In this document: positions 7,864-14,866 of the stretch, piece by piece
Layout of the letters: each line of letters opens with the position of its first letter
How positions within the stretch are numbered: the stretch's first letter is position 1
Origin: Myxococcus fulvus
GTDB lineage: Bacteria > Myxococcota > Myxococcia > Myxococcales > Myxococcaceae
Direction: 5' to 3'
Assembly (NCBI RefSeq): GCF_900111765.1
Contig: NZ_FOIB01000002.1
Coordinates: 744,001-808,000 of the forward strand
DNA length: 64,000 bases
Made by a program: the position numbers and the translations under genes
Notes under the pieces: model-generated
Told to the model about the DNA's origin: nothing
The model's input: only the letters and a program-made list of their open reading frames with translations
Database searches by the model: none

Positions 7864-8679
7864 TCAGAAGAAGTGCGCGAGCCCATCGGGCGCGGCGTCG
7901 CGCGCCTGGGCGAAGTACTCGGCGAGGATGGACCAGTTCCCACGCTCGTACCGTCCGGGTGTCACGCCGAGGTAACGGCGCCACTGGCGAATCTGGTGGG
8001 ACTGGTCGCTGAACCCCTGCAGCGGGTCGCCCTGCCCCGTCTGCGTCGCATGGAGGCTGGCCTGGATGCGGTCGAGCCCGAGCAGTTGCTTGGGCGTACA
8101 GCCGACGTGCGCCCGGAACCAGCGCTCGAGCTGTCGCGTCGACACGCCCATTCCGCGCGCCGTCGTGCTCACCCGAGCGGTCCTCGCCAGCGTCGCCCAG
8201 GCCTGCTCGAGCCGCTCCACCTCCCCTCCCGCTCGCATCCGTTGGAGCAGCCACGCATCCAGCCGGTCCGCGACCCTCCTGGGCGTCCCCGCCGCGGCGA
8301 GGTCGTCACAGAGCCGTCGCACAGGCCCGTCCCCCAGCAGCCCTCCAAGCTCGATGAGCTCATCGCGGCTCTCCAGCCCCGTCGCGGGAAACAGCCGCGC
8401 CAGCCCCGGCGGTCGCAGCATCACCATCACGAAGGAGCACCCCTCCCCCGAGATCCAGCTCCTGGGTCGACTCTGCACGCCCAGCAGGGAGGCGCGTGGC
8501 GCGCCGGCCGAGAACTCACTCCCACACGGTCTGCCGAAGTTGAGCGTCAGCACCGCCGCCGCGGTGGGCGTGGTCCGGATGGGCTTGCCCTCGTACGAAC
8601 CCTCCAGGTCCTCGATGAACCAATAACCGAGGACCCGCGGCGCGAGCGCGGTGTGTGGAGCAAGGGCGAGGAAGGCCAT
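7864..8679 (-). CDS. AraC-family transcriptional regulator
   Basis: 271-residue regulator. The C-terminal part, about residues 160-255, is an AraC-type double helix-turn-helix (VSTTARGMGVSTRQLERWF is the first HTH; the second ends at LGVTPGRY). The N-terminal 150 residues form the ligand-sensing type domain seen in many AraC proteins of actinobacteria and myxobacteria, opening with LGYWFIEDLEG. ATG 8679 gives the full sensor. It is divergent from the unrecognised cassette beginning at 8858, with 178 nt between, and could control it, itself, or the dienelactone hydrolase downstream on the same strand. Confidence 0.88.
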   Translation of the reverse strand: MAFLALAPHTALAPRVLGYWFIEDLEGSYEGKPIRTTPTAAAVLTLNFGRPCGSEFSAGAPRASLLGVQSRPRSWISGEGCSFVMVMLRPPGLARLFPATGLESRDELIELGGLLGDGPVRRLCDDLAAAGTPRRVADRLDAWLLQRMRAGGEVERLEQAWATLARTARVSTTARGMGVSTRQLERWFRAHVGCTPKQLLGLDRIQASLHATQTGQGDPLQGFSDQSHQIRQWRRYLGVTPGRYERGNWSILAEYFAQARDAAPDGLAHFF

Positions 8680-8857
8680 GTGACGAATCCCGGGACGACC
8701 CTACACAATGGCAGACGCACCCCGAAGGTCGACGACGACCCGTGTGTGCCCCGCGTGACGCACCGCCGGCATTGACGCCGACATTCAGGCCCACGCTAGA
8801 CTCCCCGGCTTCCGGGCTTCGCGTGAATACGCGAGCCTTTTCGAGGGGGCGCACCAC

Positions 8858-9232
8858 ATGGGACTCAAGCAAGCCATCGAGAAGCTCAACACGGCCGTCG
8901 ATGACCTCGTCACGTTGGAGGTCATCACCTACACCGGCGACGTGAAGCACATCATCAACACCACCGGCGGCAAGCCCACCATCGACTGGGACAACCTGAC
9001 GACGAGCTCCGTGGGCAGCGCGACGACCCAGGCCACCATCAAGCTCGTCGCCGCGACGCAGGTGAAGTTCGACGGCGACATGAAGCTCTTCCAAACCGAC
9101 CAGCAGGACATCCCCCGGCTCCAGGAGCTGCTGGACCTGCACCGCAAGTCGGTGGAGACGAGCATCGCCGCGCGCAAGTCCGTCGTGGACTTCTTCGGCG
9201 ACCTGCTCAAGGACATCGTCAAGAAGGGCTGA
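8858..9232 (+). CDS. Hypothetical protein, first gene of unrecognised cassette
   Basis: 124-residue soluble protein with no signal peptide. The first 20 residues (MGLKQAIEKLNTAVDDLVTL) are an amphipathic helix. Then comes a Thr-rich beta segment (about residues 25-75), and a charged C-terminal helical half ending in DFFGDLLKDIVKKG. A strong GAGGGGG lies 8 nt upstream of ATG 8858. The stop is 6 nt before the next gene, so the two are co-translated. I recognise no family. A small structural or adaptor subunit for the two following proteins is the simplest reading, but it is inference only. Confidence 0.75.
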   Translation: MGLKQAIEKLNTAVDDLVTLEVITYTGDVKHIINTTGGKPTIDWDNLTTSSVGSATTQATIKLVAATQVKFDGDMKLFQTDQQDIPRLQELLDLHRKSVETSIAARKSVVDFFGDLLKDIVKKG

Positions 9233-9238
9233 GCGTCG

Positions 9239-10819
9239 ATGCCGCCCACTCCCGAGTCGGCCCGCATCGCGGCGCTGTTCGACGCGCCGACACGGCTGCC
9301 CGCGGCGCGAGGCGTGCCGCTGAAGGGCCGTGGGCTCGACCCGCTGGAGACCGCCATGAACCTGGAGGAGAACCTCCAGGTCCTGGAGGAGCACGCGGGG
9401 CTGGTGCCCCTCTCGGAGCTGACGCCCTCGTCGCAGGGCGCCAACTACGAGCGCTACAAGCTGGTGGTGCGCGCCGTCCGCCTGCGCCTCAGCCACCTGG
9501 GCTACGAGGTGGGCGACCCCACCAGCGACAAGATGGACGCGGCGCTGCTCAAGGGCCTCAACCCGTTCCGCGTGGACATCGGGCTGGCGCCCAGCGGCGG
9601 CACCATCGAGCAGGCCACGTGGGACGCCCTCCAGGAGTTCGTCACGCTGGAGGACCCGCTCGACATCGACCGGTGGTACCCCGTCAACGGCACGGCGAAG
9701 CCCGTGCTCGTGCGCGCCGTGCAGCTGCGGCTGACGACGCTGGGCCTCAGGGACAACGTCAAGGTCGACCCGAGCGACACGAACAACCTGCGCATCCAGC
9801 TCGCGCGCTTCCGGGCCGTGATGTCCGAGCTGGGCCTGGTTCCGTCCTCGAGCATCACCGAGCGGGAGACCATGAGGTGGGTGCTCTCCCACGACGAGCT
9901 GGTGGAGAAGGTGGCCCAGGGCACTCCCGAGCTGCGCAGCTTCCTCCCGGAGCGCGAGCTGGAGGAGAAGAAGCTGCCCACCGCGTCGCGGCGCTTCCTC
10001 CTGCGGCTCGCGCGCAACGAGCTGTGGCTGAACGGCTACCCGCTGGGTGACATCCGCGAGCCCGTCATCGCGTCGAAGCTGCGCAAGGCGCTGGACCAGT
10101 ACTGGAGGAACAGCCCCGCACGGCCCACGTTCGAGGCGCTGGTGCTGCTGCACACCACGCAGGTGACGCCCTCGCTCTTCGAGGACTTCGCGCGCCAGCA
10201 GCGCGAGGAGGACGTGTCCCGCGACGACCTCGTGAAGTTCGTCGAGAACAACCAGGCCGAGCTCCAGGACTACTGGACGAGCGAGGTCGACAACTCGGAC
10301 TTCTTCCTGTGGGACGGGCTCAAGCGCACCTTCAAGTGGCTCAAGCGTCAGGTGGCGCGGCTCGGGGAGAGCGTGGTGAGCATCTTCCGGTCCGTCGGGG
10401 AGTTCTTCAAGACGCTGGCGCGCAACGTCTTCCGCTCGCTCTTCCAGGTCGCCAACGACGTGCTGGGGGCGATTGGCCGCGCGACCACCGCGTTCGCGGA
10501 TGGCGTGGGCATCTTCCTGAGCGGACAGCTCCTGCCCCCCGCGCCCCGTTTGGACATGGGCTGCCGGATCAACATGGACTGCGACACGGTGCTCTTCATC
10601 GACGGGCAAGCGTCGGTGGCGGACGCGCGGCAACTGCTCGGACGCATGGAGCGGGTGTCGGCGGCCATCGGGCTCGCGGGCTCCGTCTTGTCGCTCGTCA
10701 TCCGGCTCGTCAGCAGGGCCGTCTCGGGGGTCATCGGCTGGCTGCTGCTGATTGCCACCCTGGTACAGGCCGCACCCGAAATCATCGCCAAGGTGTCGGC
10801 GCTCGCCGCCCTGGGCTGA
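9239..10819 (+). CDS. Large unknown protein with peptidoglycan-binding-like repeats and hydrophobic tail
   Basis: 526 residues, no signal peptide. Two segments, about residues 75-125 and 155-215, begin with similar helices (VVRAVRLRLSHLGY and LVRAVQLRLTTLGL). They follow the helical pattern of the PG_binding_1 fold; a third weaker copy may start near residue 240. A basic amphipathic region follows at about 355-420 (LKRTFKWLKRQVARLG and FFKTLARNVF). The last 85 residues contain a two-Cys segment (DMGCRINMDCDT) and two strongly hydrophobic helices that could insert in membrane. The mix of possible cell-wall binding and hydrophobic tail is reminiscent of exported effectors, but no family is recognised. 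Confidence 0.75.
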   Translation: MPPTPESARIAALFDAPTRLPAARGVPLKGRGLDPLETAMNLEENLQVLEEHAGLVPLSELTPSSQGANYERYKLVVRAVRLRLSHLGYEVGDPTSDKMDAALLKGLNPFRVDIGLAPSGGTIEQATWDALQEFVTLEDPLDIDRWYPVNGTAKPVLVRAVQLRLTTLGLRDNVKVDPSDTNNLRIQLARFRAVMSELGLVPSSSITERETMRWVLSHDELVEKVAQGTPELRSFLPERELEEKKLPTASRRFLLRLARNELWLNGYPLGDIREPVIASKLRKALDQYWRNSPARPTFEALVLLHTTQVTPSLFEDFARQQREEDVSRDDLVKFVENNQAELQDYWTSEVDNSDFFLWDGLKRTFKWLKRQVARLGESVVSIFRSVGEFFKTLARNVFRSLFQVANDVLGAIGRATTAFADGVGIFLSGQLLPPAPRLDMGCRINMDCDTVLFIDGQASVADARQLLGRMERVSAAIGLAGSVLSLVIRLVSRAVSGVIGWLLLIATLVQAAPEIIAKVSALAALG

Positions 10820-10855
10820 TTCGCAGGGCACGAAACATCAAGGGGGTTCACGAAC

Positions 10856-11380
10856 ATGGTGCGATTCCAGGTCAAACGACCCATCAACATCGACGCGGCG
10901 CAGGGCACCAAGCTGAGCAAGGCGCTCGACATCCTCGAGCGCATCGTCAACTCCGAAGGCTTCCGACGTCGCGTCCTCGAGCACCCTGGCTACACCTGGA
11001 ACGAGGGGCTCACGAACGAGCAGATCCTCCACCGGCTCATCTGGGGACACGCCGAGCCGAGGCTGGGCGCCCTGGCCGTGCCGCGCATCGTCACGTTCGA
11101 CTACGAGCTGGTGCAGCGCCCCTGGTACAAGAAGCTCTCGAGCGTACGCGGATGGCGCGTGCCGGGGACCAACGACATCTACACCTACGTGGACGTGTTC
11201 GACGAGATGAGCGCCGAGGAGCTGGCCTCTCACCTGGGACATGAAGTCGTCGGACACCTCGCGGGTGAGTTCGACCACCCCGAGCGCGGAGGACCCGAGC
11301 GCGATGGCTCGGTGCCCTACGTCATCGACGGCTTCATCGAGGAGCTCGCCAAGAAGCCTTCGCTCGGAGAAGCGGCGTAG
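10856..11380 (+). CDS. Small protein with HExxGH putative metallopeptidase motif
   Basis: 174 residues. The striking feature is LGHEVVGHLAGEFDH, giving HEVVGH at residues 129-134, one residue longer than the HExxH of ordinary zincins and matching the HExxGH form known from dipeptidyl peptidase III (M49). His141 and several Glu (161-163) could complete a metal site. The N-terminal half is helical (LSKALDILERIV) and precedes a Trp/Tyr-rich middle (QRPWYKKLSSVRGWRVPG). It lies 36 nt downstream of the 526-residue gene with GGGGG before ATG 10856, as third member of the cassette. It is much smaller than M49 enzymes, so peptidase activity is a hypothesis. Confidence 0.75.
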   Translation: MVRFQVKRPINIDAAQGTKLSKALDILERIVNSEGFRRRVLEHPGYTWNEGLTNEQILHRLIWGHAEPRLGALAVPRIVTFDYELVQRPWYKKLSSVRGWRVPGTNDIYTYVDVFDEMSAEELASHLGHEVVGHLAGEFDHPERGGPERDGSVPYVIDGFIEELAKKPSLGEAA

Positions 11381-11389
11381 TCCCTGGGG

Positions 11390-12274
11390 TCACGCCAGTC
11401 CGGACTGGAGGGCCTCGCCGTCACCGTCCTCGTTGTCGGCCTCGCGGCGCAGCGTCTCCCACGCGAGCATCACCTGCTTGCGTGAGCTGCCCCAGCGGTA
11501 GTCGCCGATGACGCCCGTCTTGCGCAGCACGCGGTGACAGGGAATCAGCAGCGCCACCGAGTTGTCACCCACCGCGGAGCCCACCGCGCGCACCGCCTTG
11601 GGCCTGCCGATGGCCTTCGCCAGGTCCTCGTACGTCGCCACGTCACCCGGGGCCACGCGCAAGAGCGCCTGCCACACCTGCACCTGGAACGGCGTCCCCT
11701 TCACCAGCACCGACAGCGGCGTGCGCTCACGCGGCGGTGTCTGGGGGAAGATGCGTCCGGCCCACGGCGCCGTCAGCTTCGTGGACTCGATGAAGCTCGC
11801 CCTCGGCCACTGCTCGCGCAGGGACTCCAGCGCCTCGGCCTCGGACTCTCCCGTCAGGAAGTGCAGTCCGCAGATGCCGCGCTCGCAGACGGCGATGAGG
11901 CAGTCACCGAAGGGCGACGTATGCACGCCGTGGTGGACCGTCAGTCCTTCGCCCGCGAGCTTGAACTCCCCGGGCGTCATCGCCGTCAGCGTCACGAACA
12001 ACTCATGCAGCCGCCCGCCCCCGGACAGCCCCACGGCGAAGGATGTGTCGAGCACGCTGCGCCGCTCGGCCAGCAGCCGGCGCGCCGAGCTGAGCGTGTG
12101 CACCTGGAGGAAGCGCTTGGGACTGATTCCCGCCCAGCGGGTGAACAGGCGCTGGAAGTGGAAGGGACTCAAGCCCACATGCGCGGCGACGTCGTCCAGG
12201 GAGGGCTGCTCGCGAGCGTGCGCATCGAGATAGAGAATCGCCTGCTCGATTCGGGCGTAGTCGCTGCTGGCCAT
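11390..12274 (-). CDS. Ada-like AraC / O6-methylguanine-DNA methyltransferase fusion
   Basis: 294-residue two-domain protein. Residues about 8-105 form an AraC-type helix-turn-helix (HVGLSPFHFQRLFTRWAGIS). Residues about 115-280 are a methylated-DNA-protein cysteine methyltransferase with the methyl-accepting Cys in IPCHRVLR near residue 255. It would remove O6-alkyl groups from guanine by suicide transfer. It is shorter than E. coli Ada because the N-terminal zinc domain with the methylphosphotriester-accepting Cys is absent, so the classic Ada switch cannot operate as in E. coli. ATG 12274 starts right at the AraC domain. It converges on the HExxGH gene with 9 nt between stops. Confidence 0.92.
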   Translation of the reverse strand: MASSDYARIEQAILYLDAHAREQPSLDDVAAHVGLSPFHFQRLFTRWAGISPKRFLQVHTLSSARRLLAERRSVLDTSFAVGLSGGGRLHELFVTLTAMTPGEFKLAGEGLTVHHGVHTSPFGDCLIAVCERGICGLHFLTGESEAEALESLREQWPRASFIESTKLTAPWAGRIFPQTPPRERTPLSVLVKGTPFQVQVWQALLRVAPGDVATYEDLAKAIGRPKAVRAVGSAVGDNSVALLIPCHRVLRKTGVIGDYRWGSSRKQVMLAWETLRREADNEDGDGEALQSGLA

Positions 12275-12414
12275 GTCCCGGCTCCCGGAAGGTGTTTATC
12301 CCTGGGTATGGCCTTCGAGCCCCCGCCCTTCAACCCGGTTCTTGCGGCCATCCCCTTCGACTCGCAGCAAGGACCGGGTCGTCCGCCCGCCGCCTCAGCG
12401 CCTACAGTGCCCCC

Positions 12415-13050
12415 ATGCGCCTCTACGACTGCGCGGCCTCCGCCAATGGCTACAAGCTGCGCCACGTGTTGTCCTGGCTCGGCCGGCCCTATGAGCTCAT
12501 CCCCGTGGACATCTTCGCGGGCGAGAGCCACACGCCCGACTTCCTGCGCCACAAGAACCCCGCCGGACGCATCCCCGTGCTGGAGCCCGAGCCCGGACGC
12601 TTCCTCGCCGAGTCCAACGCCATCCTCCTGTTCCTCACCGCGGACACGTCCCTGCTGCCTCGCGACGCCTTCGAGCGCGCCCAGGTCCACCAGTGGCTCT
12701 TCTTCGAACAGAACTGCGTCGAGCCCAACATCGGCACCGCGCGCTTCTGGGTGCTCACCGGGCGCGCGCGCCTGCACCATCCCGACGTCCTCCGCGTGCG
12801 CGTCGAGGCCGGTCGCGCCGCGCTCACCACGCTGGAGCGGCATCTCCAACATGAGGACTTCCTCGTCGGCGGGCGCCCCACCGTCGCCGACATCGGGCTG
12901 TATGCCTATGCGCATCTCGCGCCCGACGTGGGCCTGGCCCTGGAGGACTTCCCGGCGGTGTCCCGTTGGCTCGCGCGGGTGAAGGCCCAGCCCGGGCACA
13001 TCGGCGCACTCGCTCCGTATCCGGCGAACGCGATGGTCTCCGCGACGTGA
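12415..13050 (+). CDS. Glutathione S-transferase family protein
   Basis: 211-residue GST. The N-terminal thioredoxin-fold domain covers about residues 1-80, with the cis-Pro segment GRIPVLEPEPG and the glutathione gamma-glutamyl contact ESNAIL. The all-helical C-terminal domain has the folding motif VGGRPTVADIGLYAY. ATG 12415 matches the beginning of the domain (MRLYDCAASANGYKL). Likely role is conjugation of glutathione or a related thiol to electrophiles in the cytoplasm, or thiol reduction. It is divergent from the Ada-like gene, so the pair may serve alkylation and electrophile defence, though no shared control site was recognised. Confidence 0.9.
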   Translation: MRLYDCAASANGYKLRHVLSWLGRPYELIPVDIFAGESHTPDFLRHKNPAGRIPVLEPEPGRFLAESNAILLFLTADTSLLPRDAFERAQVHQWLFFEQNCVEPNIGTARFWVLTGRARLHHPDVLRVRVEAGRAALTTLERHLQHEDFLVGGRPTVADIGLYAYAHLAPDVGLALEDFPAVSRWLARVKAQPGHIGALAPYPANAMVSAT

Positions 13051-13066
13051 CGTGCGAGCCCGCACG
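13051..13066 (+). terminator. Short hairpin after GST stop codon
   Basis: CGTGCG-AGCC-CGCACG, a perfect 6-bp stem with 4-nt loop, starts on the base after the GST stop codon. There is no T-run after it. A weak terminator or mRNA 3' end stabiliser is possible. Confidence 0.35.
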
Positions 13067-13268
13067 GAGAATCACGCGTCGTCGAGGAATCCCGTGTCGG
13101 AGGTGTGCCACATGCGGCACTCGTCCGTGGGTCGACTTGACTCGCGAGGGGTGAGCGTTTATCCGTGGGGGCCATGACGTCCTTCTTCGCCATGCGTCGA
13201 ATGTCGATGACCGGTGGGCTCGCGCCCGCCTGTGTCGGCTGACGTCGCGTCCGACCCTGGCGAGCCAC
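13067..13268. other. Non-coding stretch upstream of metX
   Basis: The 404-nt gap between GST and metX (13051-13454) holds no convincing gene in either direction. It contains the two hairpins listed separately and, at about 13338-13360, a GC-rich segment with CAGGAGCGCAGCGA. The length and the conserved-looking hairpin suggest a 5' untranslated leader for metX. I could not match it to a known riboswitch class. Confidence 0.4.
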
Positions 13269-13300
13269 CGAGCCCACCCACCCGCGAGGGTCGGTGGGCT
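13269..13300 (+). promoter_or_regulatory. Stable GNRA-capped hairpin in the metX leader
   Basis: Arms 13269-13277 and 13292-13300 pair over 9 bp (one G-U). After a single C-C mismatch, ACCC pairs with GGGT (13279-13282 and 13287-13290), closed by a GCGA tetraloop of the GNRA class. It ends 154 nt before the metX start and has no U-tract. It may be a structured leader element, an attenuator, or a second terminator for the GST gene. Confidence 0.45.
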
Positions 13301-13454
13301 TCGTCGTTCCTGGCCCTCCCGTAGCGCCCTCGCATCACCCGCAGGAGCGCAGCGAAGCCAGCCCCGCCGTCCGTTCACTTCACACCCCACTTCCACTTCC
13401 CTCCCGGGCGCACGCTCGCGCCCGCGCAGCCACCCGTCTGTCCGGAGACATCCC

Positions 13455-14771
13455 TTGGCTCCCCTCATTCGCGCGACCTCGCCGCGCCTCTTCGAAGTCA
13501 CCGCGCCAGAGCTGACGTTGGAAGCCGGTGCCCGCATCACTCCGCACCTCGTGCGCGGTTGGTGGTGGGGCCCGGAGGACGACCTGCCCTGGCTCCAGTC
13601 CCGCGCGCATCTCCTCTCGGCGGAAGACTCCCAGGCCACCACACCACGCCTCGTGCGCCGCACGCGCGAGGAGCTGCTCCACGCCACCGAGCGAGCCCGT
13701 CGTCACGGCGGCACACGGCCCTCGACGCGCGTCCCCACCGTGCTGTTGGTGCACGCGCTCACCGGCGACATGCGCGCGGGTGGCGAGGGCGGCTGGTGGG
13801 AGCCGCTCATCGGCGCGGGCCGCGTGCTGGACCCGACGCGCATGCGGCTGCTGTGCTTCAACAACCTCGGCTCCTGCTACGGCACCGTCGGCCCCGCGGA
13901 CGAGGGCTTCCCCCGACGCACCGACGACTCGCGCTTCGGCCCCGCGCCCGTGTTGGCCAAGGGTGACTTGCGCCAGGAGGAGCAACACCTGCCCGCCACG
14001 CTCACGCCGTGGGACCAGGCGCGAAGCATCCTCCTCGCGCTCGACGCGTTGGGCATCCAAGAAGTGGAGCTCGTCACGGGTGGCTCGCTGGGTGGGATGA
14101 TTGTGCTCTGCCTCGCCGCGCTCGCGCCCGAGCGCTTCGCTCGCATGGCGCCCATCGCCGCCGCGGAGTCGGCCTCCGCGTGGGTGGTGGGGCTCAACCA
14201 CGTGGCCCGTCAGGCGTTGCTGCTGGACCCGGGGTTCCCCGAGTCGTCACACCGGGGCCTGGAGCTGGCGCGACAGCTCGCCATGCTCACGTACCGCGCA
14301 GAGCCTGGATTGGACGCGAACCAGCCGCGTCCCGCGACGTGGTCCTCGCGCGCGCTGCACCCGGTGCAGAGCTACCTGGAGCACCAGGGCCGCAAGCTGG
14401 AGGCGCGCTTCGATGGGCGCGCGTACCTGGCGCAGCTGGGGGCGATGGACCATCACGACCTTTCGCGCGCGCCGCACGGAGGACTGGAGCGCATCCGCGC
14501 GAGCGCTCTGTGCGTGGGCATCGACAAGGACCTGCTCTTCTTCCCCCAGCACATGGAGACGCTGGCGCAGCGGCTGCGTGCCCAGGGCGTCCACGCCGAG
14601 CACGCGGAGCTGTCCAGCCCGCACGGCCACGATGGCTTCCTCATCGAGTGGGCGCCGCTGGCGGCGCTGCTCGCGAGGGCGCTCGCCCTGCCCTCGGGCC
14701 TGACGCTCGCGCGCTCCGCGCTCATGGCCCGCGTCGCGGATGAGGACACTCGATGTACTCGCGCGTCATGA
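13455..14771 (+). CDS. metX: Homoserine O-acetyltransferase family protein (MetX-like)
   Basis: 438-residue alpha/beta-hydrolase-fold acyltransferase. Family signatures are clear: VHALTGDMRAGG, GGWWEPLIGAGRVLDP, NNLGSCYGTVGP and the nucleophile GGSLGGM (Ser about residue 214). The catalytic acid is in GIDKDLLF and the His in SPHGHDGF. MetX enzymes acylate homoserine for methionine synthesis in the cytoplasm; relatives use succinyl-CoA or serine, and the sequence alone does not decide the donor. Translation probably starts at TTG 13455, preceded by GGAGA; no better ATG precedes the conserved part. It is about 60 residues longer than typical MetX, mainly at the N-terminus and C-terminus. It stands alone after a long, possibly regulatory leader. 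Confidence 0.85.
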   Translation: MAPLIRATSPRLFEVTAPELTLEAGARITPHLVRGWWWGPEDDLPWLQSRAHLLSAEDSQATTPRLVRRTREELLHATERARRHGGTRPSTRVPTVLLVHALTGDMRAGGEGGWWEPLIGAGRVLDPTRMRLLCFNNLGSCYGTVGPADEGFPRRTDDSRFGPAPVLAKGDLRQEEQHLPATLTPWDQARSILLALDALGIQEVELVTGGSLGGMIVLCLAALAPERFARMAPIAAAESASAWVVGLNHVARQALLLDPGFPESSHRGLELARQLAMLTYRAEPGLDANQPRPATWSSRALHPVQSYLEHQGRKLEARFDGRAYLAQLGAMDHHDLSRAPHGGLERIRASALCVGIDKDLLFFPQHMETLAQRLRAQGVHAEHAELSSPHGHDGFLIEWAPLAALLARALALPSGLTLARSALMARVADEDTRCTRAS

Positions 14772-14866
14772 CCTGATTCGCGGGTCGCACGAAACGTTTC
14801 CCCGAACGCTCCCGATACTCTCTTGGACTCTCGGAAGAAATCCGAGCGCCTTGAGGGGGGTGCGTC

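Noticed and set aside
8516-10831. A 771-codon minus-strand frame opposite the unknown cassette
   Set aside because: It is Arg/Gln/Val-rich and antisense to three plus-strand genes with good RBS and tight spacing, and it would overlap the AraC gene on the same strand in another frame.
13338-13360. Similarity to the SAH riboswitch core (GGAGCGC followed by GCGA)
   Set aside because: Only a short match; I could not trace the remaining stems or pseudoknot, and SAH riboswitches usually precede ahcY or metH rather than metX.
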